DNA of 64,000 nt from Limnanthes douglasii subsp. nivea (lineage: Eukaryota > Streptophyta > Magnoliopsida > Brassicales > Limnanthaceae), in assembly GCA_036936605.1 (NCBI GenBank), contig JAUPFV010000001.1, forward strand, positions 172,688,386-172,752,385, written 5' to 3'. The position numbers were made by a program, and so were the translations under genes. The notes under the pieces were generated by a model that saw only the letters and a program-made list of their open reading frames with translations, was not told the origin of the DNA and searched no databases. How positions within the stretch are numbered: position 1 is the stretch's first letter; every line of letters begins with the position of its first letter. Below are positions 42,313 through 53,004 of the stretch, piece after piece.

Positions 42313-45300
42313 CAGTTTGGGGGGTTGTCTTGTAGTGAAACGGACGAGGGAATTGATGATCCGAGGTCAACCCCGAGTTCTGTAGTGGTCAATGAAGAAA
42401 TAGAGGAATTTACTTTTAATAATGGCAGGGTACTTCGAATTGGCACTCTGTTATCTTTGTCGATGCGGGAAAAGTTGTTGAATTTTTTGTCTGAAAATTT
42501 GGATGTGTTTGCCTGGAGATCTGAAGATGTAGTAGGGGTCCCAAGCAATATCATATGTCATAGCCTAGCGGTTGATCCGAAGGTCAAACCAATTATCCAA
42601 AAAAGAAGGGCTTTTTCATTGGAGAAATCTGAGGCCATAGTTGCCGAAGTGGATCGGTTATACAAGATGGGGCATATTAGGGAGGCCAATTATCCGAGGT
42701 GGACGGCTAATCCGGTGGTAGTAAAAAAGAAAAATGGAAAATGGCGAATGTGTGTGGACTTCACAGATTTGAATAGAGCCTGTCCAAAAGATCCTTTTCC
42801 AGTGCCTCGAATAGATCAGTTAGTGGATTCCACTTCGGGAAATAAAATTTTGACTTTCATGGATGCGTTTTCGGGGTATAATCAAATTCGAATGAATCCG
42901 GATGATGAAGAAAGCACAACTTTTATTACTGATAGAGGTTTGCATTGCTATAAAGTAATGCCATTTGGATTGAAGAATGCTGGATCAACGTATCAGAGGC
43001 TGATGAATAAGGCGTTTGCTTCGCAGATTGGGAGAAATATTGAGGTGTACATCGATGACATGCTTGTTAAAAGCAAAGGTGATGATGAACATATTGATGA
43101 TTTAGAAGAAACGTTTTTGAATCTTAGAGCCATTCAATTGAAGTTGAATCCAGAAAAATGCACATTTGGAGTCCGATCTGGCAAGTTTTTGGGGTATATG
43201 ATTAGTGAGAGAGGAATCGAGGTGGATCCAGAACAGCTGAAGGCCCTGATCTCGATGTCGTCACCTCGGAATATCAAAGAAGTACAAATGTTAACAGGCA
43301 GGTTGGCAGCTCTGAACAGATTCATTTCTCGTTTTTCAGATAAGTGCTTGCCTTTTTTCCAGGTGTTGCGTAAACCCAATAATTTCGAGTGGACTTCGGA
43401 TTGTGAAGAAGCCTTTCTGAAGATCAAAAATCTTTTATCCTCTCCTGAAATATTATCGAAGCCTCGAAAGGGTGAACAGTTGTTTTTGTATATAGCAGTA
43501 TCGGATTATGCAGTAAGTGCAGTTTTGATCAGCGAGGATACAAAAATTTCGAAGCCTGTTTACTATGTCAGCAAAAGTTTGGTTGATGCTGAGAAACGTT
43601 ATTTGAAGCTCGAAAAATTGGCACTGTGTATAGTAGTGGCAGCAAGAAAGATGCGCCCTTACTTCCAGGCACATACGATTGTAGTTCGAACTTCATATCC
43701 ATTAAAGAATGTTTTACAAAAACCAGACATTTCAGGAAGGATGACAAAGTGGTCTGTGGAATTGGGAGATTTCGATGTGCTATTTTCTCCTCGGACAGCT
43801 ATCAAAGCTCAAGCTTTAGCAGATTTTTTGGTGGAGTTTCACTCGAGCAGATCCGAGGAGAAAGATGCAGAAAAGGTGAATGAGAATCCGACGTGGACAA
43901 TTCGAACTGATGGGGGATCCAGTAGTAAAGGGTCAAGTGCAGGAGTGGAATTGGTGGCACCAACAGGGGAATTTATGTTTCAAGCTATAAAATTTGGCTT
44001 TCATGCTTCAAATAACGAAGCTGAATATGAGGCTGTGCTAGCAGGGTTGCGGTTAGCGAAGATTTGTGGAGCAATGTTTGTGCGCTTGGAAACAGATTCA
44101 CAGTTGGTAGTTAACCATGTCAAAGGGGTATCAGAAGCTAAAAAGGAGCGTTTGGTTTTGTACCTACAAGAACTTCGGGGGATGATGGCGCAGTTTGAAA
44201 ATGTCGAAGTGGAGCATATTCGAAGAGGAAACAATACTATGGCTGATTCTTTGGCAACGATGGCTTATTCAGAAGAATATCCATGGATTGTAACTCAACC
44301 ATCGCCTTCGATCAGATCGAATTCTGAGCAATGTGAAGTTGTTGATGAGGTGGTAAATAATCCGACGTGCGCTCGAGGAGATTGGAGGTTTGACTTGTTA
44401 AACTTTATTTTAAATGGGATATTACCTATGGATAAACACTTGCTCAAGAAAATAAAGTACAAATCCCTTGGCTATGTGGTACTGGATGGGGTGCTGTACA
44501 AAAGGTCTGCTTCAAAACCTTTACTACGATGTTTAGGCAAGGATGAGTCTCAGAATGTTTTGTCCGAACTGCATGATGGAGATGGGTCAGCTCATTGTGG
44601 GTTTAGAGCTTTAACGCGTAGAGTATTGTTGGCAGGATATTATTGGCCTACCATTTTGCAAGATGCCAAGTCATTAGTTCGAAGTTGTGACACTTGCCAA
44701 AGGTATGCAAATTTAATACACAAACCAGCAGTACCCCTAATGACAATTTCAGAGGCGATTCCTTTTGATAGGTGGGGAATTGATTTGGTGGGACCATTAC
44801 CTATGGCTTCTGGAGGAAGACAAATGATTATTGTTGCGGTTGATTATTTTTCGAAGTGGGCAGAAGCAGAACCCTTAGCTGGGACAAAAGCTAAGGATGT
44901 AATCAAGTTTATTCAAAGCAACATTTGCTACCGTTTTGGAGTACCTCGGAAAATAACAACTGATAATGGTCCTCAATTTAATAACAAGGAAATGGACTCA
45001 TTTTGCTCTTCGAAAGGGATACAGCAGTGTTTTTCCACTCCTTTTCATCCTCAGGAAAATGGACAGGTAGAAGTTACGAATAGATCTATTTTGGATGGCT
45101 TGAAGAAAAATTTGGCAGGAGCAGCAGGGAAATGGCCAAATTATCTCCAAGAAGTATTATGGGCATATAGAACAACTCCTAGAGAGGCTACAAAAGAGAC
45201 CCCTTTTTCTTTAGTATATGGGATGGACGCTGTGTGCCCTGCTGAATCTACATTGCCCTCTTATAGACTACTACAATATTCCGAGGCAGATAACGACGAG

Positions 45301-45618
45301 GCTAGAAGGGTGGAGCTGGATTTGTTGGAAGAAAAAAGGGTCAAGGCACATTTGAATGTCATCCATTATCAAACATTAATGAGAAGCAGGTACGATGCTA
45401 AAGTTAAGAGAAGAGAATTCAAAATTGGTGATCTAGTGTTGCGAAAAGTGTTTCTACACACCAAGGAAAAACACCTCGGAAAATTGGCCCCGAATTGGGA
45501 AGGTCCTTACGAAGTTACAATGAGGGTCAAACCAGGTTCTTACAGGTTATCAGATCGAGAAGGAAGGATGCTCAAGCACCCTTGGAACATAGAGCACTTG
45601 AAATTGTACTGTGAGTAA
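42313..45618 (+). CDS. Element A pol, second copy
   Basis: It matches 3728-7033 throughout, with YIDDML reverse transcriptase, two RNase H domains and a D-D-E integrase, all open. The one coding difference I see is HPQENGQ here versus HPQANGQ in the first copy, next to but not at the catalytic Glu of NGQVEVTNR. Confidence 0.93.
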   Translation, partial: QFGGLSCSETDEGIDDPRSTPSSVVVNEEIEEFTFNNGRVLRIGTLLSLSMREKLLNFLSENLDVFAWRSEDVVGVPSNIICHSLAVDPKVKPIIQKRRAFSLEKSEAIVAEVDRLYKMGHIREANYPRWTANPVVVKKKNGKWRMCVDFTDLNRACPKDPFPVPRIDQLVDSTSGNKILTFMDAFSGYNQIRMNPDDEESTTFITDRGLHCYKVMPFGLKNAGSTYQRLMNKAFASQIGRNIEVYIDDMLVKSKGDDEHIDDLEETFLNLRAIQLKLNPEKCTFGVRSGKFLGYMISERGIEVDPEQLKALISMSSPRNIKEVQMLTGRLAALNRFISRFSDKCLPFFQVLRKPNNFEWTSDCEEAFLKIKNLLSSPEILSKPRKGEQLFLYIAVSDYAVSAVLISEDTKISKPVYYVSKSLVDAEKRYLKLEKLALCIVVAARKMRPYFQAHTIVVRTSYPLKNVLQKPDISGRMTKWSVELGDFDVLFSPRTAIKAQALADFLVEFHSSRSEEKDAEKVNENPTWTIRTDGGSSSKGSSAGVELVAPTGEFMFQAIKFGFHASNNEAEYEAVLAGLRLAKICGAMFVRLETDSQLVVNHVKGVSEAKKERLVLYLQELRGMMAQFENVEVEHIRRGNNTMADSLATMAYSEEYPWIVTQPSPSIRSNSEQCEVVDEVVNNPTCARGDWRFDLLNFILNGILPMDKHLLKKIKYKSLGYVVLDGVLYKRSASKPLLRCLGKDESQNVLSELHDGDGSAHCGFRALTRRVLLAGYYWPTILQDAKSLVRSCDTCQRYANLIHKPAVPLMTISEAIPFDRWGIDLVGPLPMASGGRQMIIVAVDYFSKWAEAEPLAGTKAKDVIKFIQSNICYRFGVPRKITTDNGPQFNNKEMDSFCSSKGIQQCFSTPFHPQENGQVEVTNRSILDGLKKNLAGAAGKWPNYLQEVLWAYRTTPREATKETPFSLVYGMDAVCPAESTLPSYRLLQYSEADNDEARRVELDLLEEKRVKAHLNVIHYQTLMRSRYDAKVKRREFKIGDLVLRKVFLHTKEKHLGKLAPNWEGPYEVTMRVKPGSYRLSDREGRMLKHPWNIEHLKLYCE

Positions 45619-46247
45619 AATTGAACTTCGAATTTTTGTAAAATAGACATACTCTTTCCTTATCTGTTGGCCCAGAAAGGTTTTAACGAGGTGTCTGATT
45701 GATATTGAATTTTTTAATAAAATTTCTTTTGGCCATTGGTTGTTTGTTAATGATGTGTGATTTATTATTTTGGTAATTTGGCAAAGATTGATCATCTTTG
45801 GAAATTGACCAAGAATAATTTTCCGAAGCGATAGCTTTGAAGAAACAACCAAATTTTTCGAGGTGCCACGTCTTATGAGTGCATCTATTTTTCGAGGTGC
45901 CACGTCTTATGAGTGCATCTATTTTTCGAGGTGCCACGTCTTATGAGTGCATCTATTTTTCGAGGTGCCACGTCTTATGAGTGCATCTATTTTTCGAGGT
46001 GCCACGTCTTATGAGTGCATCTATTTTTCGAGGTGCCACGTCTTATGAGTGCATCTATTTTACGAGGTGTAATAACTTAAGTGTTTATGTTTAAGAATAA
46101 CCAGTTTAAACAAGTATGTCAGAAATTCAAGATATAAAAAAAAAGGGGGACAAGTGATTTCATCGTGGAATAAAATACGAAGTTTACAAAAAAGGAGGAC
46201 AGCATTTAATCACATACACAAAAAACAAAAGCGAACTGTTTGGTCTA
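45619..46247 (+). repeat. Element A 34-bp tandem array and spacer, second copy
   Basis: Six full 34-bp copies start at 45859, 45893, 45927, 45961, 45995 and 46029, the same copy number as the first array. One C/T difference occurs in the spacer (GTAAAATAGAC). Confidence 0.92.
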
Positions 46248-49049
46248 TTAAGCATCATTCTCTTCTTCTTCATCTTCTGATGACGCCTCTTCGGAGTTAT
46301 TTCCATCTTCTGAGGAAGAGCTTGGTGGCGCTTCGAAAGCTTCCTTTGGGCGTTGCTCTTCTGGAACTCGTCTCCAAAGGTTTGATAAGTCCAACCTTGG
46401 ACAAGCAGCATGAACTTCTCGAAGGATCTGAATAGATGTATCAATTTGAGTTTTCTTCATGCCTTCGAGCATCACAGAACTAACCTTAGTTTCAGCCTGT
46501 TTGACTGCAGCCTTCTTTTCTTCTTCGAATCCTGTTCGAAGTGTAGTAATCTCATTTTGGCTTTTTTCCAGTTTATCTTTTGTTTCCTTAACAAGTGCAG
46601 TAGCAGCAGAGATGGCAGTAGAATGTTCAGCTTTCAGACTTTCAAGAGCTCCCAGATGAGTAGTTTTAAGAGCTTCGATTTCCTCCTTGTGTTTTTTAAG
46701 AAGCTCTTCTTTCTCAGCTTCGAATTTTTGGAGTGCTTCATTTTTCGAAGTCTTTTCAGACTCTGTTTCTTTTCTACTCCTAGCTAGCTCTTGGGCAAGA
46801 CGCTCCAGTTGGGTTTGGGATTTGCTCACCTCTTCGTATAATTTGGTGACTGCAGAAATTAGATTGGGGAAGGGTTGAAGAATTGAAATTACCTCATCGG
46901 ATTTTTCTGAATGAGGAAAGACCAATGATTGGTGAACAGGAGCAAAAGGGTTAGATGTTGAAGCTGTAGCAGCCTCAGTAAAATTTGGAGGAGCAACGTT
47001 GGCAGGTTGAGAACCAGGAAATACAAAATCTCCACTTGAGTTGAAGTCCTCGAAGTTTAGATAGTCATCAATTTGTTTATCTCCAAGGTTTATACCTCCT
47101 TCAGGATTCACCTCGACAAAAGTTTTACCTCGTGCCTCGGAAGCTAGCACAGCTTCTAAGATATCAGCCTCATTCTTCTCATTGGGCTTGTTTGGCTTAC
47201 TATCTTTCTTTTTTGGAGAAGTTTGTTTTTTCTTTGTCTTTTTCAGGATGGGCTGGTCTTCCTCGGATATGGTGGGAAGCGAAGGTGCAGACGTTTTTCT
47301 CTTCCTTACACTCTTCGAAGTAGTGGGAGGTTTAGTTTTGCTGGTGGTGGGTTTCTTCTTTCCTTTCTTTTTCAAAGGAAGATGGTTGTCACTCCGGTTC
47401 CGAAGAGGAAGATAGCATTTCCCATCTGGTGCAAGAATCCTCTCAACTGCTAGAAGGGGATCTGGTGGCGTCATCGGATCCTGAGGGAAGTCTGCCCCTA
47501 AGGATATGCGCCAGAGATGGCTGTTAACGAAGTTAATGGGCTCGAATGCTGAATGAAAACCATTGCCCCAAGATTTTTCAGCCCATTCAGCCATCTTTTG
47601 GAAGATAAGTTTGGCTTCTTTTCGACGACTTTTAAACCGCCTCGGAATTTCTAAAAAGAGAAAAATAGTTAGCTAAGTAGTTTGAATCAAAAACAACTAA
47701 ATAAACAAGGGAATGTATCACTTACTACTGTCTCTCCAGGTAAGGGTGAGTTTGGAAGGATTGGCATCGGAAATCTCTTTGCCATTTTCCCAGGCACCTG
47801 ACAGAAAGACAAACCTTTGTTTCCAGAACTTATCGGCTTCGAGGAGGTCGTCGATAATTTTTAAGTCATCTTCAAGGGTTAAGTAATAAAAAGGCAAAAC
47901 TGGGCCGTTTGAGACTTTGGTTACTGAGATGAAGTCCTCGATTTCGAGGGGAATTCCACCAAGCCTTGATACCATTATTGCTGAAAATAAAGTGAAGAGT
48001 AAGTTCGGAGTGACCTGTGTTGGGCACAGTTGATGGATTTCGAAGAACTTTACTATCATCGGATCAAGGGGAAACCGAAGTCCCCAGTTGAAGAGCTCAG
48101 GGTACACTACTAGCTCATCTTTTTGACAGTTTAAGGGTGTTTCTCCTTCAACTGGTAATCGAAGAATCATGTTGTCAGTTAACCCCCATAGTTTTCTGAG
48201 TTGCTCCTTCTCTGATTCGAGGTAGTAACTGTAAGATACATTCTTCAAAGCAAGAATGTACCAGGCAGAAAGAGGCTTGAGATTTTCTTGAACTAAGGAA
48301 GCAACATTATCAGGAAGAGTAATAAGAGCTTTTTTCCCTCGAGGTTTCTTTGGAGGAGCTACGCCTTCAGCCTCGGATTCCTCCTCGGCATCAGATTCAG
48401 TAGCTTCTGAATCATCCTTTTTATGACCTTCCTCGGAGTGACTTCGAGTTTGTGTTTCTTGTTGAGTCACAGGAATTGGCTGACTACACTCTGGTGTAGT
48501 ATCATCCATTTCTTGTGGGGGAGGAGGAGAGTGTTGAGGAGTGGAAGAGGTTTTTGTTTCTTCACCCATTACTAAGAAAGATGATTTTTTGGAACGTTTA
48601 GCTCTAATAGCCTCGAATTGAGGAGGAAGTGTTTTGGTTTGAGGGTTTTTTGTCTCTTCGAATTGAAGGACAGGTGATTTAAGTGGTGATCTGTTATAAG
48701 TGGGTGGTTTGTCTAAAGTAACTACTTTAGGTTTCCGATGAGGTCTTAGTAGTGAAAGTTTGGTTGGATTTTGGAGAGAAGAGGTCGTTGAGCTACTTTC
48801 TGGGTTAGAAGTTAGAGGCGAAGACGAAGTAGCAAGGTTTGGATTAAAGTTGCCATATTTAAAAGTGGTGCAGGAAGAGTGAGGACCGTTATAGATCAAC
48901 CCAGCAGCTTTGTATTCTTTGGCTCTTCGAGAAATACAAAGATAATCGTAGGCCCCAAATACTTGGTTACTGGAACCAGGAAAAAGATTTTTCTTTGATC
49001 TTACTGGTCTTCTGGGTTTGAATCTATTGTATCTAGGGTATCTTCTCAT
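46248..49049 (-). CDS. Element A antisense gene, second copy
   Basis: Exon 1 is 49049-47726 and exon 2 is 47650-46248, with the same 75-nt intron and TATA box (49224-49231) as the first copy. Coding differences are few: Lys for Asn in the coiled coil (EEEKKAAVKQ) and Asn for Ser in RSDNHLPLKKK. Both copies remain open. Confidence 0.8.
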
Positions 49050-49897
49050 ACAATGGTTTTTGGTATGAAAGGTTGCTTGGTAAGACAAGAGAAGATGAAC
49101 AGGTTGAAGATGAGCAGGTTGAAGATGAACAGGTTGAAGATGAGTAGGTTGAAGATGAAGAACAATCTGGAGATGTTTCAAAGGTGGATTCTCTAAAAAG
49201 CTCTTACTGAATGAATAGCTGAGTATTTATAGAGTAAAGAGTAACATCGAGAATGTGAAAGCAAGGAACAAGTAATCTCTTCTCATTCGCTGGAATATGA
49301 AACGAAAAGGAAACTAATGATGTCACAGGTCTACTACTAGCAGTCTAATCAGTCCATCGAGTAGAGTTTAGAAATTTCGAAGTGTTGTTAAACTATGTGT
49401 GAAGTAATCAGGTGTAAAAATCAAAGGCAACGCAGTACCACAAGAAGTTAAATTCGATGAGGAGTTGAATTCGAGGCAGTTGAGAAATTCATTTGCATTT
49501 ACTCGCCAGTTCGAAGAGACTCCTGGTTTATTGGATTTAATCATAATAAAGATATAAAATAATGCTGATCCGAAGAAGAGTTCGAAGAGCTAATAGTTCT
49601 TATACATAGATATATAAGAACTAGGGGGGCTACTGATAAGGAAAAGTATTCTTTAGGGACTAAAGTGATAAATGCTGTAATTATAGGATTAAATTAGACT
49701 TTAGGAAGAACCTAGGGGTTAAGTTGTAAATTTAACAATATGTAACCGTTTTCTCTAACTAACTCACCTGGCCTATTTAAAGAGGCTGAAAGAGTTATTT
49801 TGACCTATGAAATATTCAGAGGTACTTTTCACTACTTGAATTTTTCACTGTAAACTCTCTATTCTGAATTCACTCGTGACAACTTCAATTCACACCA

Positions 49898-50451
49898 ACA
49901 ACGATGACATCTAATGAGTCCGAATTCTGATTACTCCCCGGACAGGGACAGATCGGACCTAGCTCTCCGGACCGGACAGACCATTTCAAACACCTAGCTA
50001 ATGGGATTGTCCGAACTATGACAAAAGTACTAAAAAACCTAAACACTTCTTGACTAAGCTACTTGCTCTCCTACTTAGAACTCATGGGTCTTTAAACATG
50101 ACCCGGGTCCATTGAACATGACCCGAAAGCCCATAAGGGCCCAAAATGTAAGGGTATAAGTACCCAACCACCTGCATTAAATGTGGGTAATAAAAATTAA
50201 CTCCAACCAGCCAGCTTAATTCTCCCTCTACTCTCTACTCTAAATATCAAACACCCACATACTTCTTTAAACCACCAAACAAATTAAAAGCCTACCCTCA
50301 GGCGATAATTATCCTTATCAACATCAACCGTACTCGTCGTGCCAGTCTTTCATTTATCATGTGCATCCAACAATTTTTGATACGGTCCTAGATTAACATG
50401 CGGATTCAACGCCACAAGATCATCACAAGCTTCATCTTATCTCTTTGAATC
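49898..50451. other. Non-coding stretch between element A and remnant D, second copy
   Basis: It is a copy of 11313-11866 with one C/T difference seen near 50007. No gene is supported. Confidence 0.4.
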
Positions 50452-50555
50452 ATGTCAATGGCCACCTCCATTACATGGCGTTCCTACTCCTCCAAATCCA
50501 CCACGGCCTGCTTTTTCATAGCAGCACTCACTCTTCTTTTCATTCCGAGCACTTA

Positions 50556-51941
50556 CCAGTGGCTTCAACAGTCCGCCAGTGCTTGAAATATGCTGTTCAG
50601 GGACAGGTGGGAGTCGTCCGGAGCAGTCAAAAGGTTGCAAGAGAATGTTATGCTACAGCTCTGGCTCCCCGAACACTGGGGGCAGTTCGTATCAACGAAC
50701 AATAGCAGTTTGAGGGGCTTTCTAGGGGTGAGGGAGAAATTGATGACCCTAGAGAGACCCCGGGAGTGTTGATACCGGTCGAGGAGGTAGAGACGCATTG
50801 TTTAGAAGAAGGAAAAAGTGTCAAGATAGGGTCTAAGATGCCACCCGTTTTGAAAAATGAAATGTTGAAGTTTTTTAAGAACCATCAGCACGTTTTTGCT
50901 TGGTGCAATGCTGATGTTACTGGGGTTCCAGCAGAAGTAATATCACATCACATGTCTATCCGGAAAGACATAGCACCGGTGGTTCAAAAGAGAAGAGCTT
51001 TTTCTAAGGAAAAGGCTGATGTCATTGTGCAAGAAGTTGACAGGCTCACAAAGATAGGGCATATCAAGGAGTCTCAATATCCTTTGTGGACTGCCAATCC
51101 GGTTCTGGTAAAAAAGAAAAATGGCAAGTGGCGCATGTGCATTGACTTCACAGATCTCAATAGAGCTTGCCCAAAAGATTTGTATCCAGTCCCCCGGATT
51201 GATCAGCTGGTAGATTCCACTTCTGGAAATAAGCTACTATCCTTTATGGATGCTTTCTATGGGTACAATCAGATTCAAGTAGATCCGAAGGATCGGGAAC
51301 ATACCACGTTTGTCACTGACAGGGGTCTTCATTGTTACACGGAGATGCCATTTGGATTGAAAAATGCTAGGGCTACTTATCAAAGATTGGTGAACAAAGC
51401 CTTTGCTGATCAAATTGGAAGAAATATGGAAGTATACATTGATGACATGATGGTGAAAAGTGTGGATGAACAACTACACTTGGCAGACCTCCAAGAAACT
51501 TTTGCAAATTCGGTAAAAGTGAATTTAAAATTAAACCCAGAAAAATGTGTGTTTAGAGTGCAGTCCGGGAAGTTTCTAGGCTATATTATAAGTGAGCATG
51601 GGATACAGCCCGATCCGGACCAGCTTAATGCTCTATTCCAGATGGAGCCTCCTCGAAATTCTAAAGAAATACAGCGACTAACGGGGAGATTAGCTGCTTT
51701 AAACAGATTTATCTCGAGGTCTTCGGACAGGTGCGCCCCTTTCTTCCAAACCCTAAAGGGTGCAAAGGGATTCGATTGGACCTCGCAATGTGATGAGGCT
51801 TTCAATGAGATCAAAAAGCACATGTCCTCCCCCAAAACTTTATCTAAAACAGTTAACGGGGAAACACTCTTCGTATATTTGGCAGTTTCAAGTTGTGCCA
51901 TTAGTGCTGTTTTGGTAAGAGAAGTGGAGGTAAAGATCTGA
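50556..51941 (+). pseudogene. Remnant D (protease end and reverse transcriptase), second unit I copy
   Basis: It is a copy of 11971-13356, including the UAG CAG UUU junction (TAG 50703-50705). It differs at TTFVTDRGLH versus TTLVTDRGLH. It is preceded at 50452 by the same short membrane-segment frame. Confidence 0.85.
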
Positions 51942-52238
51942 AATCGCGTTTATGTCTTTCATCTCGTCACATGAATTTTTTCGATGAAAAACGTCATTGT
52001 CGCAAGATTCGTACGACAAGATAACCTTATTCATCGCAAATATTCATGCGACTGAACAACCATATGCGTCGCATATAGTACTTACGAACCAATTGCATTC
52101 CTAGTCGCATGCGACTCGTAAACCGAGGCATTCGCATGCGAAACATTAAGAGTTTTAATCGCATGTGACCCGTTTAGTGTATCATTATATATATTGAAAC
52201 AGTATTCTTTGTAAGAGGAACCTGCCTAACCTCTGTGT
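51942..52238. other. Palindrome-rich stretch before the MULE remnant, second unit I
   Basis: It is a copy of 13357-13653 with the same two palindromes (52103-52116 and 52131-52142). No gene is seen. Confidence 0.4.
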
Positions 52239-52798
52239 ATGGATGTTGATTGCACAAAAATATTCACGACGGATAGGTTATTTACAAAAGACGAATTGGA
52301 TGCTTTCGTGGACATTGAATCGAAGAAGATTAAGTGTGTCACGATTACAAAGGTCTATGATATCGAGAAATGGTAGAGAACTCCTAAACTAGATTACGTT
52401 TGCGAGAGGTATGGTATTTTCATATCTAAAGTGAAGTTGAATACTTTAATAAAGTGGAGGACTACAATGAAGAAATGCAATTGTCCATATGCATTAAAAG
52501 GTCATCCTATAGACGTACTAGCCATGCGATGGCGCTTGGAAGTGGTAAATGGTACACACAATCACGAACCCTTCGTTCATTTAGACGGCCATTCCCGCGC
52601 TTGTAAGCTAAAATGGGACGAACATGAACTAGTTCGTAGCTTGTCTCACCTTGGCTCGCGACGTAAGGAGATCTATAGTGGTTTGAAGTATCAATATCCC
52701 GGGAATATTTCGAACATGCGTGCAATCTACAATTGACGTAAAAAACATCGTGATGTTGAGCATGGGAGACAAATCCAAATAAAATATTTGTTGACAAA
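52239..52798 (+). pseudogene. MULE transposase N-terminal remnant, second unit I
   Basis: It is a copy of 13654-14213 with the same premature TAG and the same truncation at the filler junction. Confidence 0.8.
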
Positions 52799-52806
52799 TT
52801 ACTTTG

Positions 52807-53004
52807 TTCCCTTTTATAGTGGGGAAGGATGGACCCGTTTATGTCTTTGGTGGTATTGTTTTATTTCTCCTTTAGTCCTTTACAAATTACTTTGTTTACA
52901 AATTACCCTCTAATAAATAATAAATACAATAATAGGCGTATTCATCTCCTTCTATTTACAATTGACTCCTTTTTTATTAAGATCGGCGAATTGATCCCTT
53001 ATCA
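52807..53004 (-). repeat. Element C LTR stub, second unit I
   Basis: It is a copy of 14222-14419, reached through the same filler junction. The deletion therefore predates the 38.6-kb duplication. Confidence 0.9.

Larger units (their letters stand above)
39479..49897 (+). mobile_element. Element A, second copy (within the duplicated block)
   Basis: This is the same insertion as 894-11312 carried by the 38.6-kb duplication, because flanks and target duplications (ACAAC at 39474-39478 and 49898-49902) are identical. LTRs are 39479-39742 and 49634-49897, with no difference seen between them. The PBS, polypurine tract, both sense frames and the antisense gene are intact. Confidence 0.95.
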
